Origin: Ascarosepion bandense
Taxonomy: Eukaryota > Mollusca > Cephalopoda > Sepiida > Sepiidae
Assembly: GCA_037127315.1 (NCBI GenBank)
Contig: JBBBDQ010000445.1
Location: 3,780,001-3,844,000 of the forward strand
Direction: 5' to 3'
DNA length: 64,000 bases
Each line of letters starts with the position of its first letter. Within the stretch, counting starts at the first letter, position 1. Made by a program: the position numbers and the translations under genes. The notes beneath the pieces are model-generated. The model was not told the origin of the DNA and ran no database searches. It saw only the letters and a program-made list of their open reading frames with translations. Shown here one piece after another: positions 1 to 10,984 of this stretch.

Positions 1-119
1 ATTACTGTGATTTTTTGTTGTCTTTCAACGATATTACCATCAAGTATATCAGACGGTACGAACGGATCCTACACAAAATTAATAGACAAAACTTATCTAT
101 ATTATTCAATGAAACCTGC

Positions 120-169
<50 letters not shown>

Positions 170-292
170 CACTATTCTTATATCGTTGATGTTGACTGTG
201 TTAACAAAAAGTTTTTAACAAGATCTGAAGCTGATATTAAAATTTGCCGCAAAACATTGTTCATTCATAAAATATGGAATAATCGATTATGA
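1..292. other. AT-rich flank with (TA)n
   Basis: No gene is visible. A (TA)n microsatellite occupies about 124-166. The short open frame across it is only the dinucleotide read as alternating Ile and Tyr. Confidence 0.7.
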
Positions 293-1325
293 CATGTCTC
301 TAATTTGTATTTTGATACATTGTATTTATTCTTAATGTTTATAGTTGACTTGTTCACTGATATTGCATATGATCCATTATTGTACATAGGCTGGAATGAT
401 ATCTTATGGCATGTCTCTAATTTGTATTTTGATACATTGTATTTATTTTTAATATTTATAGTTGAATTGTTCACTGATATTGCATATGATCCATTATTGT
501 ACATAGGCTGGAATGATATCTTATGGCATGTCTCTAATTTGTATTTTGATACATTGTATTCATTTTTAATATTTATAGTTGAATTGTTCACTGATATTGC
601 ATATGATCCATTATTGTACATAGGCTGGAATGATATCTTATGGTATGTCTCTAATTTGTATTTTGATACATTGTATTTATTTTTAATATTTATAGTTGAA
701 TTGTTCACTGATATTGCATATGATCCATTATTGTACATAGGCTGGAATGATATCTTATGGTATGTCTCTAATTTGTATTTTGATACATTGTATTTATTTT
801 TAATATTTATAGTTGAATTGTTCACTGATATTGCATATGATCCATTATTGTACATAGGCTGGAATGATATCTTATGGCATGTCTCTAATTTGTATTTTGA
901 TACATTGTATTCATTTTTAATATTTATAGTTGAATTGTTCACTGATATTGCATATGATCCATTATTGTACATAGGCTGGAATGATATCTTATGGCATGTC
1001 TCTAATTTGTATTTTGATACATTGTATTTATTTTTATTATTTATAGTTGAATTGTTCACTGATATTGCATATGATCCATTATTGTACATAGGCTGGAATG
1101 ATATCTTATGGTATGTCTCTAATTTGTATTTTGATACATTGTATTTATTTTTAATATTTATAGTTGAATTGTTCACTGATATTGCATATGACCCATTATT
1201 GTACATAGGCTGGAATGATATCTTATGGCATGTCTCTAATTTGTATTTTGATACATTGTATTTATTTTAATATTTATAGTTGAATTGTTCACTGATATTG
1301 CATATGATCCATTATTGTACATAAT
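293..1325. repeat. 117-bp tandem satellite, 9 copies
   Basis: The phrase CATGTCTCTAATTTG recurs at 293, 410 and so on to 1229 with an exact 117-bp step, giving nine units; the last has lost one T. Units differ by few substitutions. Because 117 is divisible by 3 and the unit lacks stops in one frame of each strand, frames of 321 aa (plus) and 313 aa (minus) appear, both made of the same 39-residue block. There is no codon-position pattern, signal peptide or known domain, so I read this as a satellite and not a gene. Confidence 0.93.
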
Positions 1326-2036
1326 TAGGCTACAAAAATATTTGTACATTATATGAATACTACCTTATGAAAATTGTGATGTAGCAGAGCGGAAGCCCCG
1401 TATCATAGATTAGGGGAAAAGAGGCGAATATCTAGCACTGGCCTTAGATAAAACGAATAAAGTTTTTTTTTCTATCTGTGGGTGTTTTCCAGGATTAAAA
1501 CGATCGAAAATCCCATTAATTTTGAGAGTGATTATTTGTATTCGTCAACATTTGCTGGGTATTTTTGTTTCGTTCCAAAGAAACGATAGGCGGGTTGGGA
1601 AAAATCTCCTTAAGACTAGGATATTTTTTGGCGAAATTTGTTTATATCTGTACAGTACTTTCGAAATGACAACCAAATGTCTATGCCACTTCAGGAGAAC
1701 GAGAAGAGAGTTCCATAAAATTTATACTAAAATGTTTGATTAATTTCACTTAACTGATCAACTAGCAGAAAATGTTCAAGAGGAGGACGGTCCCCATCAT
1801 GTTGCTCACATTGAGTTGCATTCCATTCACGCTGTCTACGTTGCATTCATTTTATCGCGTTGATTACCAATACAACCATTTTTCTCAAGACAAGCAACGT
1901 TGCATTTTTAAAAAATGTTTTTATACTTATACGCGATTTTAAAATGACGAATTGTCATAACAACTTATTGACTGGTATATGCGATTTCCAAATTTTTATC
2001 CATTCTCTTAAAGGTAAATATGAGTAGTTCCACTCA
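1326..2036. other. Unannotated AT-rich interval
   Basis: I see no gene, RNA or recognisable repeat here. A 73-aa plus frame at 1522-1743 has no recognisable motif. Confidence 0.5.
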
Positions 2037-2530
2037 ATTTTCCGTTTCCCATTATTATTATTATGTTGTCATTTTTTTATCATATTTCGATTTCTGCTAT
2101 GGTCGCACTATCTACCAAGTCTGCGAGAAGACCTAAGGCAAGTTATTATGGCTACATTTTTTTTCTCTATCTCCCCTAACATCTCTAACGTTGCATAGAC
2201 AAAGTTATCCTTAGTGTGTGGGCTGTACTTAACAAGACAATTTTTTGTATATCTCTTAAGCTGGGGTTTCCAAGGATTCTTTCAATGTGTTGTTTTGTTT
2301 CATTTTTTTATCATTCCAAGTGCACCCACTATCACTGGCACGATTCCTGTTTCCAATTGCCACATTTTCTCTATTTCAATTTCCAGGTTTTTCTATTTTG
2401 ACAGTTTTTTCGAATTTCTTGGTTGCTGTGTTACAATCCGCTGGACAAGCCATATCAATTAGATCTTCTCGCAGACTTGGTAGGCAGTGCGACTATAGCA
2501 GAAGTCGAAATATGATGAAAAATGACATAA
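2037..2530 (-). mobile_element. R4/Dong-like LINE 3' end, inverted pair
   Basis: The minus strand of 2037-2460 matches the last coding part and 3' UTR of the LINE copies at 3066-4104 and 5444-6904. At about 2462 it abuts a short plus-strand copy of the same 3' UTR (2463-2528). Both outer ends run into TAA-type repeats. The coding part is frameshifted. The symmetric arrangement is unusual for a simple 5'-truncated insertion. Confidence 0.75.
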
Positions 2531-3007
2531 TAATGATAATAGGCAATGTTAATAATGACGAAGCCATTTCGAATAATGAGGAAGAATTCTGTTTATAATG
2601 ATGATAGTAACGACTGAAACTGGTTATTAAAACTGACAGTTATAATTTTAATAAAGAAACAACCCTGAATTGGGCTTTTAAGAGAAAAATATTAAAATGA
2701 TAAGATTATCATTGAGTCCATTCCCTTGTAACTTAACGATGTTGTCTTTATATACATTACATGCAAAAGAACAACTTTTATTCTTTTTAAGCCCAGATTG
2801 CTTAATTCATATTTAAATAAGCAATTAAGTGTTTGATATGTTTTTTTTTATAGTTTATCAACCTTTTGCAGGTGTTTAAAACCAGAAAATATATTAGATT
2901 CTAAATTTCTTTTCATAAGTAGGGTATTTTATTTTTTACAAATATATTTAGTCGAAAATATCTCTGATTGAGAGCGGAAAGAAATGAGTCTACAACAGAA
3001 ATCCAAG
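2531..3007. repeat. Duplicated segment R, copy 1
   Basis: The segment from GACGAAGCCATTT to CTACAACAGAA is repeated with scattered substitutions and small indels at 6905-7412. It is bounded on both sides by TAA-rich sequence. No coding potential is seen. It may be part of a paralogous block together with segment S. Confidence 0.75.
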
Positions 3008-3009
3008 GA

Positions 3010-3065
<56 letters not shown>
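3008..3065. repeat. (AAT)n microsatellite
   Basis: Nearly pure trinucleotide repeat that abuts the 5' end of the next LINE copy, consistent with its being the insertion target. Confidence 0.9.
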
Positions 3066-3066
<1 letters not shown>

Positions 3067-4104
3067 TAAAAGAAGGCAGTAAATTCAAACAAGATTTACA
3101 GTTAGTAGATTCTGTAGAAAAGCAGAACGGAAGCCAAGAGCTGACTATTGCGGCAAAGAATATGAAAATGAAAGCCAAAGATAAAGCTCTTGAACAAATG
3201 AAACAGCGCTGGCAAGACAAACCTCTGCATGGCCAATATCCAGTACGTGCCAATAAATCCAATGTTGACAAAGTTAATACTCATCGATGGTTACGTGCAT
3301 CTGGATTAAAGTCCGAAACTGAAGGCTTTATTCTTGCAGCACAAGACCAAAGTCTTTTCACGAGAAACTTTCAGGCAAATATTATGCATAATAATATGGA
3401 TCCAAAATGCAGGTTTTGTGATAAACACCAAGAAACAATAGACCACCTAATCTCAGGCTGTTCTGTGCTTGCCCCAAATGAATATAAAAATCGCCACGAT
3501 AGAGTTGGGCAATATTTACATTGGGCAATATGCAAACATTATGGAAAAGCTGTAGGCAAACACTGGTATGAACATCACCCAGCACCGGTTACAGAAATAG
3601 AAGATGTAACCATTCTATGGGATTACACCATCTACACAGACAGAAAAATTGAAGCAAACAGGCCAGACATTATTGTTAAAAACCAGAAGGAGAAAACTTG
3701 TCTATTAATTGATATGGCTTGTCCAGCGGATTGTAACATAGCAATCAAGGAATTTGAAAAACTGTCAAAATATAAAGACCTGGAAATTGAAATAGGAAAA
3801 ATGTGGAAATTGAAAACAAGAGTTGTGCCAGTGATAGTAGGTGCACTTGGAATGATAAAAAATGGAACAAAACAACACATTGAAAGAATCCCTGGAAACC
3901 CCAGCTTAAGAGATATACAAAAAATTGTCTTATTAAGTACAGCCCACACACTAAGGAAAACTATGTAATGCTGGAGATGATAGGGAAGATAGAAAAACAT
4001 GAAATGGAGCCATAACAACACGCCACTACCTGCCTTAGGTCTCCCCGCAGACTTGGTTGGTAGTGAGACCAAAGCAGAAATCGAAATATGATGAAAAATG
4101 ACAA
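3066..4104 (+). mobile_element. R4/Dong-like LINE, 5'-truncated; RLE domain
   Basis: C-terminal part of a non-LTR retrotransposon ORF plus its 3' UTR. An open frame runs from the TAA tract to 3968. In the 268-residue part that starts at Met 3162, a CCHC knuckle lies at C83, C86, H95, C100. A restriction-like endonuclease signature follows, with R-P-D at 167-169, L-I-D at 182-184 and K-Y at 203-204. This order (knuckle, then PD-D/E-x-K nuclease) is typical of the R2/R4 group, in which the RLE nicks target DNA to prime reverse transcription. The reverse transcriptase core is absent. About 140 bp of 3' UTR ends in GACAAAATAATAATAA. Dong of Bombyx is known to insert in TAA repeats, and this copy is flanked by them on both sides. 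Clade assignment is from motif memory, without a search. Confidence 0.88.

Positions 4105-4150
<46 letters not shown>
4105..4150. repeat. (AAT)n microsatellite
   Basis: Tail of the preceding LINE or its target tract; it continues directly from the 3' UTR. Confidence 0.9.
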
Positions 4151-4152
<2 letters not shown>

Positions 4153-4264
4153 CAAAATGTTTCACGTAAGTTTTCCTATATTTCTCAATACTTCGAGAAG
4201 AGCATGATTTAAGAAAACAAAAGGAAAAGACACTGTGTTTGATAATGTTCAACAATATTTTGAC

Positions 4265-4265
<1 letters not shown>
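4151..4265. repeat. Duplicated segment S, copy 1
   Basis: About 115 bp between two TAA tracts, repeated at 8037-8146 with shared words such as GATTTAAGAAAAC and GTTTGATAATGTTCAAC. Not coding. Confidence 0.75.
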
Positions 4266-4308
<43 letters not shown>

Positions 4309-4311
<3 letters not shown>

Positions 4312-4858
4312 CACCGGTTACAGAACTAGAAGATGTCACTAATCTATGGGATTACACCATCTACACTGACAAGAATATTGAAGCAAATAGGGTGGACATT
4401 ATTGTTAAAAACCAAAAAGCAAAACTTGCTTATTAATAGACTAGCAGTATAGCCCAGTGTTGCTCGGGTGTAATGAAAGCTTTAAAACTAATCCATGGTC
4501 CTGGAGCTCAGACTCTTTGGACGTTGGCACAAAAGACTAAAAAGCAATAGTTGTTTCCAGTTAAAGCGAAACCGTGGACTGAAAGAAAAATAAATGGATG
4601 TAAATCAAATTTTCTGCACTATTGTATGAACTGCAACCTTGAAACTTCTGAATATCATTTCTTATGACTTTGTCTATGAGTGTATCAAATTTGATTAAAA
4701 TCGGACCACTCCTTCTATAACCCGATTTTTTCGATTATCGATATTTATCTGGGGTACCTCTACACAAAAGCTAGCTAAAAACACACGCAGACGCTTATAG
4801 TACAACTGTGTAAATTTTCAAGAAAATCGGTTCAGCCGTTTCGGAGTCTATAGGCAAC

Positions 4859-4901
<43 letters not shown>

Positions 4902-4927
4902 GTTCCATTTATAAATAAGTTTAGATT

Positions 4928-4989
<62 letters not shown>

Positions 4990-5388
4990 TGGCTTGTCTA
5001 GCGGATTGTAACATAGCAATCAAGGAATTTGAAAAAGTGTCAAAATATAAAGACCTGCAAATTGAAATAGAAAAAAAATGTGGAAATTGAAAACAAGAGT
5101 TGTGCCAGTGATAGTAGGTTCACTTGGAATGATAAAAAATGAAACAAAACAACACATTGAAAGAATCCCTAGAAACCCCAGCTTAAGAGATATAAAAAAA
5201 AAATTGTCTTGTTAAGTACAGCCCACACACTAAGAAGAACTTTGTCTATGTAACGCTAGGGATGATGGGGAAGATAGAGAAAACATGAAATGGAGCCATA
5301 ACAGCACGCCACGACCTGCCTTAGGTCTTCCAGCAGACTTGGTTGGTAGTGCGACCATAGCAGAAATCGAATTATGATGAAAAATGAC

Positions 5389-5393
<5 letters not shown>
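4309..5393 (+). mobile_element. R4/Dong-like LINE split by a Helitron
   Basis: 4309-4440 encodes the stretch just before the endonuclease motif, and 4988-5393 continues it through the C-terminus and 3' UTR. Between them lies a 547-bp Helitron-like insertion. The two parts carry frameshifts (for example an A-run near 5070). The copy is flanked by TAA tracts at 4266-4308 and 5394-5443. Confidence 0.85.
4441..4987 (-). mobile_element. Helitron-like element, family 1, copy A
   Basis: On the minus strand it starts with TC in a (TCTA)n run, then reads CTTATTTATAAATGGAAC, and ends with CTAG preceded by a hairpin around GCAACACTGGGCTATACTG. TC start, CTRR end, terminal hairpin and insertion between A and T are the Helitron hallmarks. 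Compared with intact LINE copies the insertion falls exactly between GA and TATGG, with no target duplication. It encodes no Rep-helicase and is non-autonomous. Internal (AC)n (4860-4899) and GATA (4930-4987) tracts are included. Confidence 0.85.

Positions 5394-5443
<50 letters not shown>
5394..5443. repeat. (AAT)n microsatellite
   Basis: Separates two LINE copies; both have this trinucleotide at their boundary. Confidence 0.9.
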
Positions 5444-5445
<2 letters not shown>

Positions 5446-6904
5446 GAGAGTGAAAACATTCACCATAATAAAAATGAAAGAAATAGTGCGTAAAGAGTAC
5501 TATAGAAGGCTACGAATGATATTCAAAACTGAATTGAATTCTCAGAACAGAGTTATGATCATTAATAGCCTTGCAATCCCAGTTGTCCAATATAGTTTCA
5601 ACATCTTAAACTGAACTCTAAACGACATTAGGCGAATGGATTCTAAAACAAGAAAGCTTCTTTCTAAGCATAAGATGCATCATCCAAAGGCTGATGTAGA
5701 CCGTCTATACATACCCGGTAAAGAAGGTGGAAGAGGTCTTATTCAGCTGGAATTGTCATACAAGACAACAACTATTGCCTTACTAACATACATAGAAACA
5801 ACAAAGGATTGGATGATACAATTAGTAAGGCAACATGAAGAAAGAAAGAAAAAATATTCAATAATAAAAGAAGGCAGTAAATACAAACAAGATTTACAGT
5901 TAGTAGATTCTGCAGAAAAGCAAAACAGAAGCCAAGAACCAACTATTGCGGCAAAAAATATGAAAATGAAAGCCAAAGATAAAGCTCTTGAACAGATGAA
6001 ACAGCGCTGGCAAGACAAACCTCTGCATGGCCAATATCCAGAACGTGCCAATAAATCTAATGTTGACAAAGTTAATACTCATCGATGGTTACGTGCATCT
6101 GGATTGAAGTCTGAAACTGAATGCTTTATTCTTGCAGCACAAGACCAAAGTATTTTCACTAGAAACTTTCAGGCAAATATTATGCATAATAATATGGATC
6201 CAAAAGGCAGGTTTTGTGATAAGCACCAAGAAACAATAGACCACCTAACTCAGGCTGTTCTGTGCTTGCTCCAAATGAATATAAAAATCGCCACGATAGA
6301 GTTGGGCAATATTTACATTGGGCAATGTGCAAATATTATGGAAAATCTGTAAACAAACACTGGTATGAACATCACCCAGCACCAGTTACAGAAATAGAAG
6401 ATGTAACCATTCTATGGGATTACACCATCTACACAGACAGAAAAATTGAAGCAAACAGGCCAGACATTATTGTTAAAAACCAGAAGGAGAAAACTTGTCT
6501 ATTAATTGATATGGCTTGTCCAGCGGATTGTAACATAGCAATCAAGGAATTTGAAAAACTGTCAAAATATAAAGACCTGGAAATTGAAATAGAAAAAATG
6601 TGGAAATTGAAAACAAGAGTTGTGCCAGTGATAGTAGGTGCACTTGGAATGATAAAAAATGGAACAAAACAACACATTGAAAGAATCCCTAGAAACCCCA
6701 GCTTAAGAGATATACAAAAAATTGTCTTATTAAGTACAGCCCACACACTAAGGAAAACTTTATCTATGTAATGCTAGGGAAGATAGAAAGACTTGAAATG
6801 GAACCATAACAACACGCCACGACCTGCCTTAGGTCTCCCCGCAGACTTGGTTGGTAGTGAGAATAAAACAGAAATCGAAATATGATGAAAAATGACATAA
6901 TAAT
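5444..6904 (+). mobile_element. R4/Dong-like LINE, longest copy
   Basis: The longest copy of this family, still lacking the reverse transcriptase catalytic core. The frame from about 5450 shows the post-RT region ending the thumb (KTRKLLSKHKM, then DVDRLYIPGKEGGRGL), a Lys-rich segment, the knuckle, the RLE motif and the C-terminus at 6771. Relative to the 3066 copy it has lost one base near 6247, breaking the frame just after the knuckle. The first knuckle cysteine is Gly, and an early stop lies near 5612. It cannot make a working protein. The 3' UTR matches the other copies and ends in GACATAATAATAA. Confidence 0.88.
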
Positions 6905-7412
6905 AATAACGACGAAGCCATTTTGGATAATGAGTATGAGTTCTGCCTATAATGATGACAACGATTGGAACTGCTTATTAGTATGAAAATCGTTCAGTAA
7001 CAATATTTATAACAAAACAACTCTGAATTGACCTTTAAGAGAAAATTATGAAAATGAAAATATTATCATTTAGTTCGTTCCCTTGCAATTTAACGCTGTT
7101 GTCTTTATTGTATGCAAAAGAACAACTTTTATTCCTTTTACGCCCTAATTGTTTAATTCATATTCAAATAAGCGATTAAGAGACTGATATGATTTTTATA
7201 GCTTATCAATCTTTTGCAGGATATTTTAAGGCCAGAAAATATATTAGATTCTAAAATTTCTTTAAGGTTAATAATTAATAATGATTTATTGATATAAGAT
7301 CTTGTAATTAGCCCATGAGTAGGGTATTTTATTTTTTATAAATATAATTAATGGAAAATATTTCTAGTTGGGACCCGGAAAGAAATGAGTCTACAACAGA
7401 AGTCCAAGGAAA
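6905..7412. repeat. Duplicated segment R, copy 2
   Basis: Matches 2531-3007 over its length. It has about 40 extra bases near 7270-7310 and ends in the same CTACAACAGAAGTCCAAGG phrase before a TAA/TTA tract. Confidence 0.75.
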
Positions 7413-7450
7413 TAATATTATTATTATTAATAATAATAATAATAATAATA

Positions 7451-8036
7451 TATTTGCACAAAAATACAAAATTTGGCACAAGGCCGAAAAAAGGGGGTGA
7501 CAGTGTGGTACTCATTAACTATCCTATATCTAGCTAAACACTTTCACGACCCTATCACTCATTAACAATGTGCACATTCACCACAAGAATCCATCCATCA
7601 CTTCCAAATCCTTCCTACACCACAATACCACATATTTACAAGGGGCACCTAAAACGGGGAAATGAACCCATGACATAAAAATTTGCTACTATATACAATA
7701 ACATAAAATATAATTAATAGTTTAAAGAAAATGAAATGAGGGGAGTGGGATGAAATATCAAAAACGAAATAAAATAGAAGAAAATTTTTTTAAAAATGAA
7801 ATAAATGTTAGTATGACCCGTTCCCCTACAAAAAAAGAATGGCGGCTGTATTCCGCCAAACGGCGAAATCAAGAAGCACACTCGCTAAGGAAGTGGAGGA
7901 GGATAAAATAATTAATGGAATGGAAAAATCAAAGACTGACCCAGTCAAGATAAAATGGGACCAAAAACAAACTGTTGGGGGGAAATATTGACTAGAATCA
8001 AAACAAAAGACAAAGCCGGGAACAGGATGGGAACCT
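7451..8036. repeat. Unclassified insertion next to TAA tract
   Basis: Occupies the position that the LINE holds in the paralogous block at 2.5-4.3 kb, after a short TAA tract at 7413-7450. It begins with a TTTGGCACAAGGCC phrase that recalls the edge of cephalopod SINEs. No coding frame or terminal repeats are recognised. Confidence 0.4.
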
Positions 8037-8146
8037 ATTCAATAAACAAAATGTTTGGCGTAACTTTTTCAATATTTCTCAACACTTACAGATGAGCACG
8101 ATTTAAGAAAACGCGGTGTTTGATAATGTTCAACTATATTTCGAAA
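8037..8146. repeat. Duplicated segment S, copy 2
   Basis: Second copy of the 115-bp segment at 4151-4265, again followed by an AATAATAA tract. Confidence 0.75.
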
Positions 8147-8700
8147 TAATAATAATAACAATGGGAAATTGAAAATCGAGTGAAATTCCTTCAAGTTCAC
8201 TTTCGAAAGAAAGGAGAAAAAATTGTAAATTGTAAATAACAGTCAATAGGTTGTCATGACAATTTCTTAGGTTAAAGTCATACTTGTCCCATGTGACGTC
8301 ATGTAAACGTCATTTTGATTCGTACCGACAACACATCTATGAATAAAAAAAGAACTGAAACACTTCGTTTAGCTAATATATTTTCTCAGTTCTCTCTTCC
8401 ACATCAAATTCAAGGCTACAGCAGTTGTTTACAAAAAGGCCCTTAAAAATACAGATAAAAGGGAAAATACTGACCTTTGCCATAAAGGGTTGATAAACTG
8501 TAAAAAATCAATCAGTCTTTTGAACCTGGGTCATTTACAGCCGAGGCATATTTTTGGCGAATGTAAGATTTATCATTTGTCTTTTAGTGAATTAAGATTA
8601 TTTTTTTAGAATAACACTGGTTTGTTCAAGGTGAAAGTCCTACAATTTAACCCATAGCTGGGAGGATGGTACAAATTTCTAACTTTCGCAATAGGATTTT
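8147..8700. other. Unannotated AT-rich interval
   Basis: No gene or repeat family recognised here. Confidence 0.5.
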
Positions 8701-9350
8701 CGCGTAAATGAATGCAAGGAACTTTTATTTAAACATTTATCACTAAATAAGGCAATAAAGCTACTAAGACGCAAGGAGTTACTTTGTGTGGAGAAAAAAA
8801 CTTATTAAGGAAATGAAACAATAAATGTGCATTACTAAAAAGATAACGATTGATATTGCATTTAAATTTTTTAAGATCAAAGTTAAATGGAAAGCAAGAA
8901 GCCGGAAGAGAGTTCCACAAGCGAAAAGTGCGATAGAAGAAACTGTTAGTATAGAACTTACGGCTCCATCTAGCCATTTAAACTGTAAAATGATGAGACC
9001 TTGCCAGAGAAACAAGAAGCCGGAAGAGAGTTCCACAAGCGAGAAGTGCTATAAAAGAAACTGTTAGCATAGAACTTACGGTTACATCTAGCCATTTCAA
9101 CTGTAAAATGATGAGACCTTGCCAGGGAAGCAAGAAGCCGGAAGAGAGTTCCACAAGCGAGAAGTGCTATAAAAGAAACTGTTAGCATAGAACTTACGGT
9201 TACATCTAGCCATTTCAACCGTAAAATGATGAGACCTTGCCAGGGAAGCAAGGAGCCGGAAGAGAGTTCCACAAGCAAAAGGTGCGATAAAAGAAACTGT
9301 AAAATGACGTGACCTTACCATCAATATAGTACTCGGCTTAAATTTATAAC
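8701..9350 (-). mobile_element. LINE-A 3' end with ~118-bp tandem copies
   Basis: Minus-strand translations contain the LINE-A C-terminal signature R-L-W-N-S-L-P followed by A-S-C-F. The block holding this signature is repeated four times head to tail: GGAAGAGAGTTCCACAAGC recurs near 8903, 9021, 9138 and 9256, about 118 bp apart. Only the leftmost copy continues into the LINE 3' UTR. No intact ORF remains. Confidence 0.8.
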
Positions 9351-9605
9351 GTCTACGTATCAAAGAGGAAATCCGACTGAAATTCGACGTCGCCTTTTTA
9401 ATGTTTTACTTGTTATCCATTACACTAGCCGTAAGGTCAAGGAAAATCGGATATACTTACTGCCAACAAAAAAAATACACAAGCAAGCGAGTTTGATTAT
9501 GGTCCTAGATATAGAGGGGTCTATAACAAAGAATTTAGGTTGTAACTATATGTCCAATCTTGTTCAGTCTTGGAAGAAGTAGTTATATACTATTTGGCGA
9601 TAGGA

Positions 9606-9898
9606 AATGAGTCGGGCCTATATAGTCAGTGGAGAACGACAAATCGGGGAGCAGAGCTCAAATTCCAGTTGTATTCCTGGACGTCACTTACCTTGGGAAA
9701 GGTATTAATCTGTCACTTCCGTCCAGTTATGGGTTAAATAATAGGACAGATTGGGTTCTATACCCTTGGCTGGCAACCATTCTACCGTAGAATGCAATGG
9801 CAATGGATAATCTTCTGCTCAGTCAATCATGTCTCTTTCGAGACATGATCAGCCAAAGCGTGTATTACGTATAACACTTATCTGACTGACTGTCTGTA
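9606..9898 (+). mobile_element. SINE-1, degenerate copy
   Basis: Contains the SINE-1 body: GGGAAAGGTATTAATC, the GGCTGGCAACC block, the CTTTCGAGACATGATC hairpin and the CTGACTGACTG tail. The tRNA-like head is eroded. No clear target duplication. Confidence 0.8.
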
Positions 9899-9924
9899 AA
9901 TATCAATAGAATGGAGTTTGGGAT

Positions 9925-10780
9925 GTGATCGTAAAAGGTAACGTGACAAACAGGTTTGATAAATTTTCGTTTTAATTCCCGTCGCTGTTCCCCTTCAAAC
10001 TTATCCAAAAGAGCATTATTTCCGTGCAAATGTATATAGTGAACTGAAATCAAGTGTCAATTAGTGAAGAAACTAATTTTTTTATCGAAATGTCCATTAA
10101 GAAAACGAATTATATCTCGTACTTTTTCTCCCATAACTCTCATGAAGTCATGTAATTAACTGCAGAATGACGGACTGCGTAAGGAAACGAAATTGGGGGC
10201 CTGTTTACATCCACCTGTTTACTTCCGGTTAGGGAAGTAATGCGCTTGTTGTTTTCGGTACACAATTTTGAAAAAAGCGCATTACTTCCCTAACCGGAAG
10301 TAAACAGGCAGATGTAGACGGGCCAGATTTCGTTACCTTACGCAGTCCGCCATTCTGCAGTCAATTTTTTTTGTTTTAATCGTATCACCCCGAGCAAGGC
10401 GGTAACGCCACTGATGTGCAGGGGGCTACATAATAGTGAAAAGATTGGAAAAGAGAAAGCTGGAAACCACATCCTAAACAGGGAACAAGGGATGAGCCTC
10501 TTAACCTGTTCAATAGATATGGGTGGAGTGTGAACCGGGCGACAGATAGATCTATCTACTCTAATTGAAAAAAAAAACACGGGAGAGAAAACGTGCGAGA
10601 CATAGTTCGTTTTCTTAATGGACATTCAAAGCAAAACAGGAAAGTTTCTTCACTAACTAACACTTGATTTGAGTTCGGCATATACATTTGCACAGAGATA
10701 ATGCTATTTTGCATAGTTTGAAGGGGAAAAGCGACGGGAATTAAAACGAACATTTACCACAGGTTTGAGTTTAGACTTAG
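9925..10780. repeat. Large foldback element split by SINE-2
   Basis: The left arm (about 9935-10230) is inverted in the right arm (10274-10366 plus about 10590-10775), with a spacer near 10231-10273. The inner arms share CTTCCGGTTAGGGAAGTAA and CGGACTGCGTAAGG. SINE-2 interrupts the right arm. No ORF. It looks like a MITE or foldback transposon. Confidence 0.75.
10372..10567 (-). mobile_element. SINE-2
   Basis: The minus strand reads from CAATTAGAGTAG through TCGCCCGGTTCACACTCC and TTGTTCCCTGTTTAGGATG to the tail GGGGTGATACGATTAAAAC. The tail matches that of LINE-A. It sits inside the right arm of a foldback and has replaced a few bases there. Confidence 0.8.
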
Positions 10781-10950
10781 TCCTAAAAGGAAGCACTTCG
10801 AGGGTCCGGAGATAGCTCCCTTTGTACAATAGAATGGTTACTATGAAACGCAGCACAGCAATCATTCTATGCTAACTTTCTCATGGAACAAAAGAGTGCT
10901 AATATCAAAACGATTTTCCCATTATTTGAAGGCTAAGATTTTTGACACAT

Positions 10951-10952
10951 CA

Positions 10953-10984
<32 letters not shown>

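Noticed and set aside
265..1270. ORFs of 313 and 321 aa as real genes
   Set aside because: Both are the same 117-bp satellite read on opposite strands; no start context, domain or codon bias.
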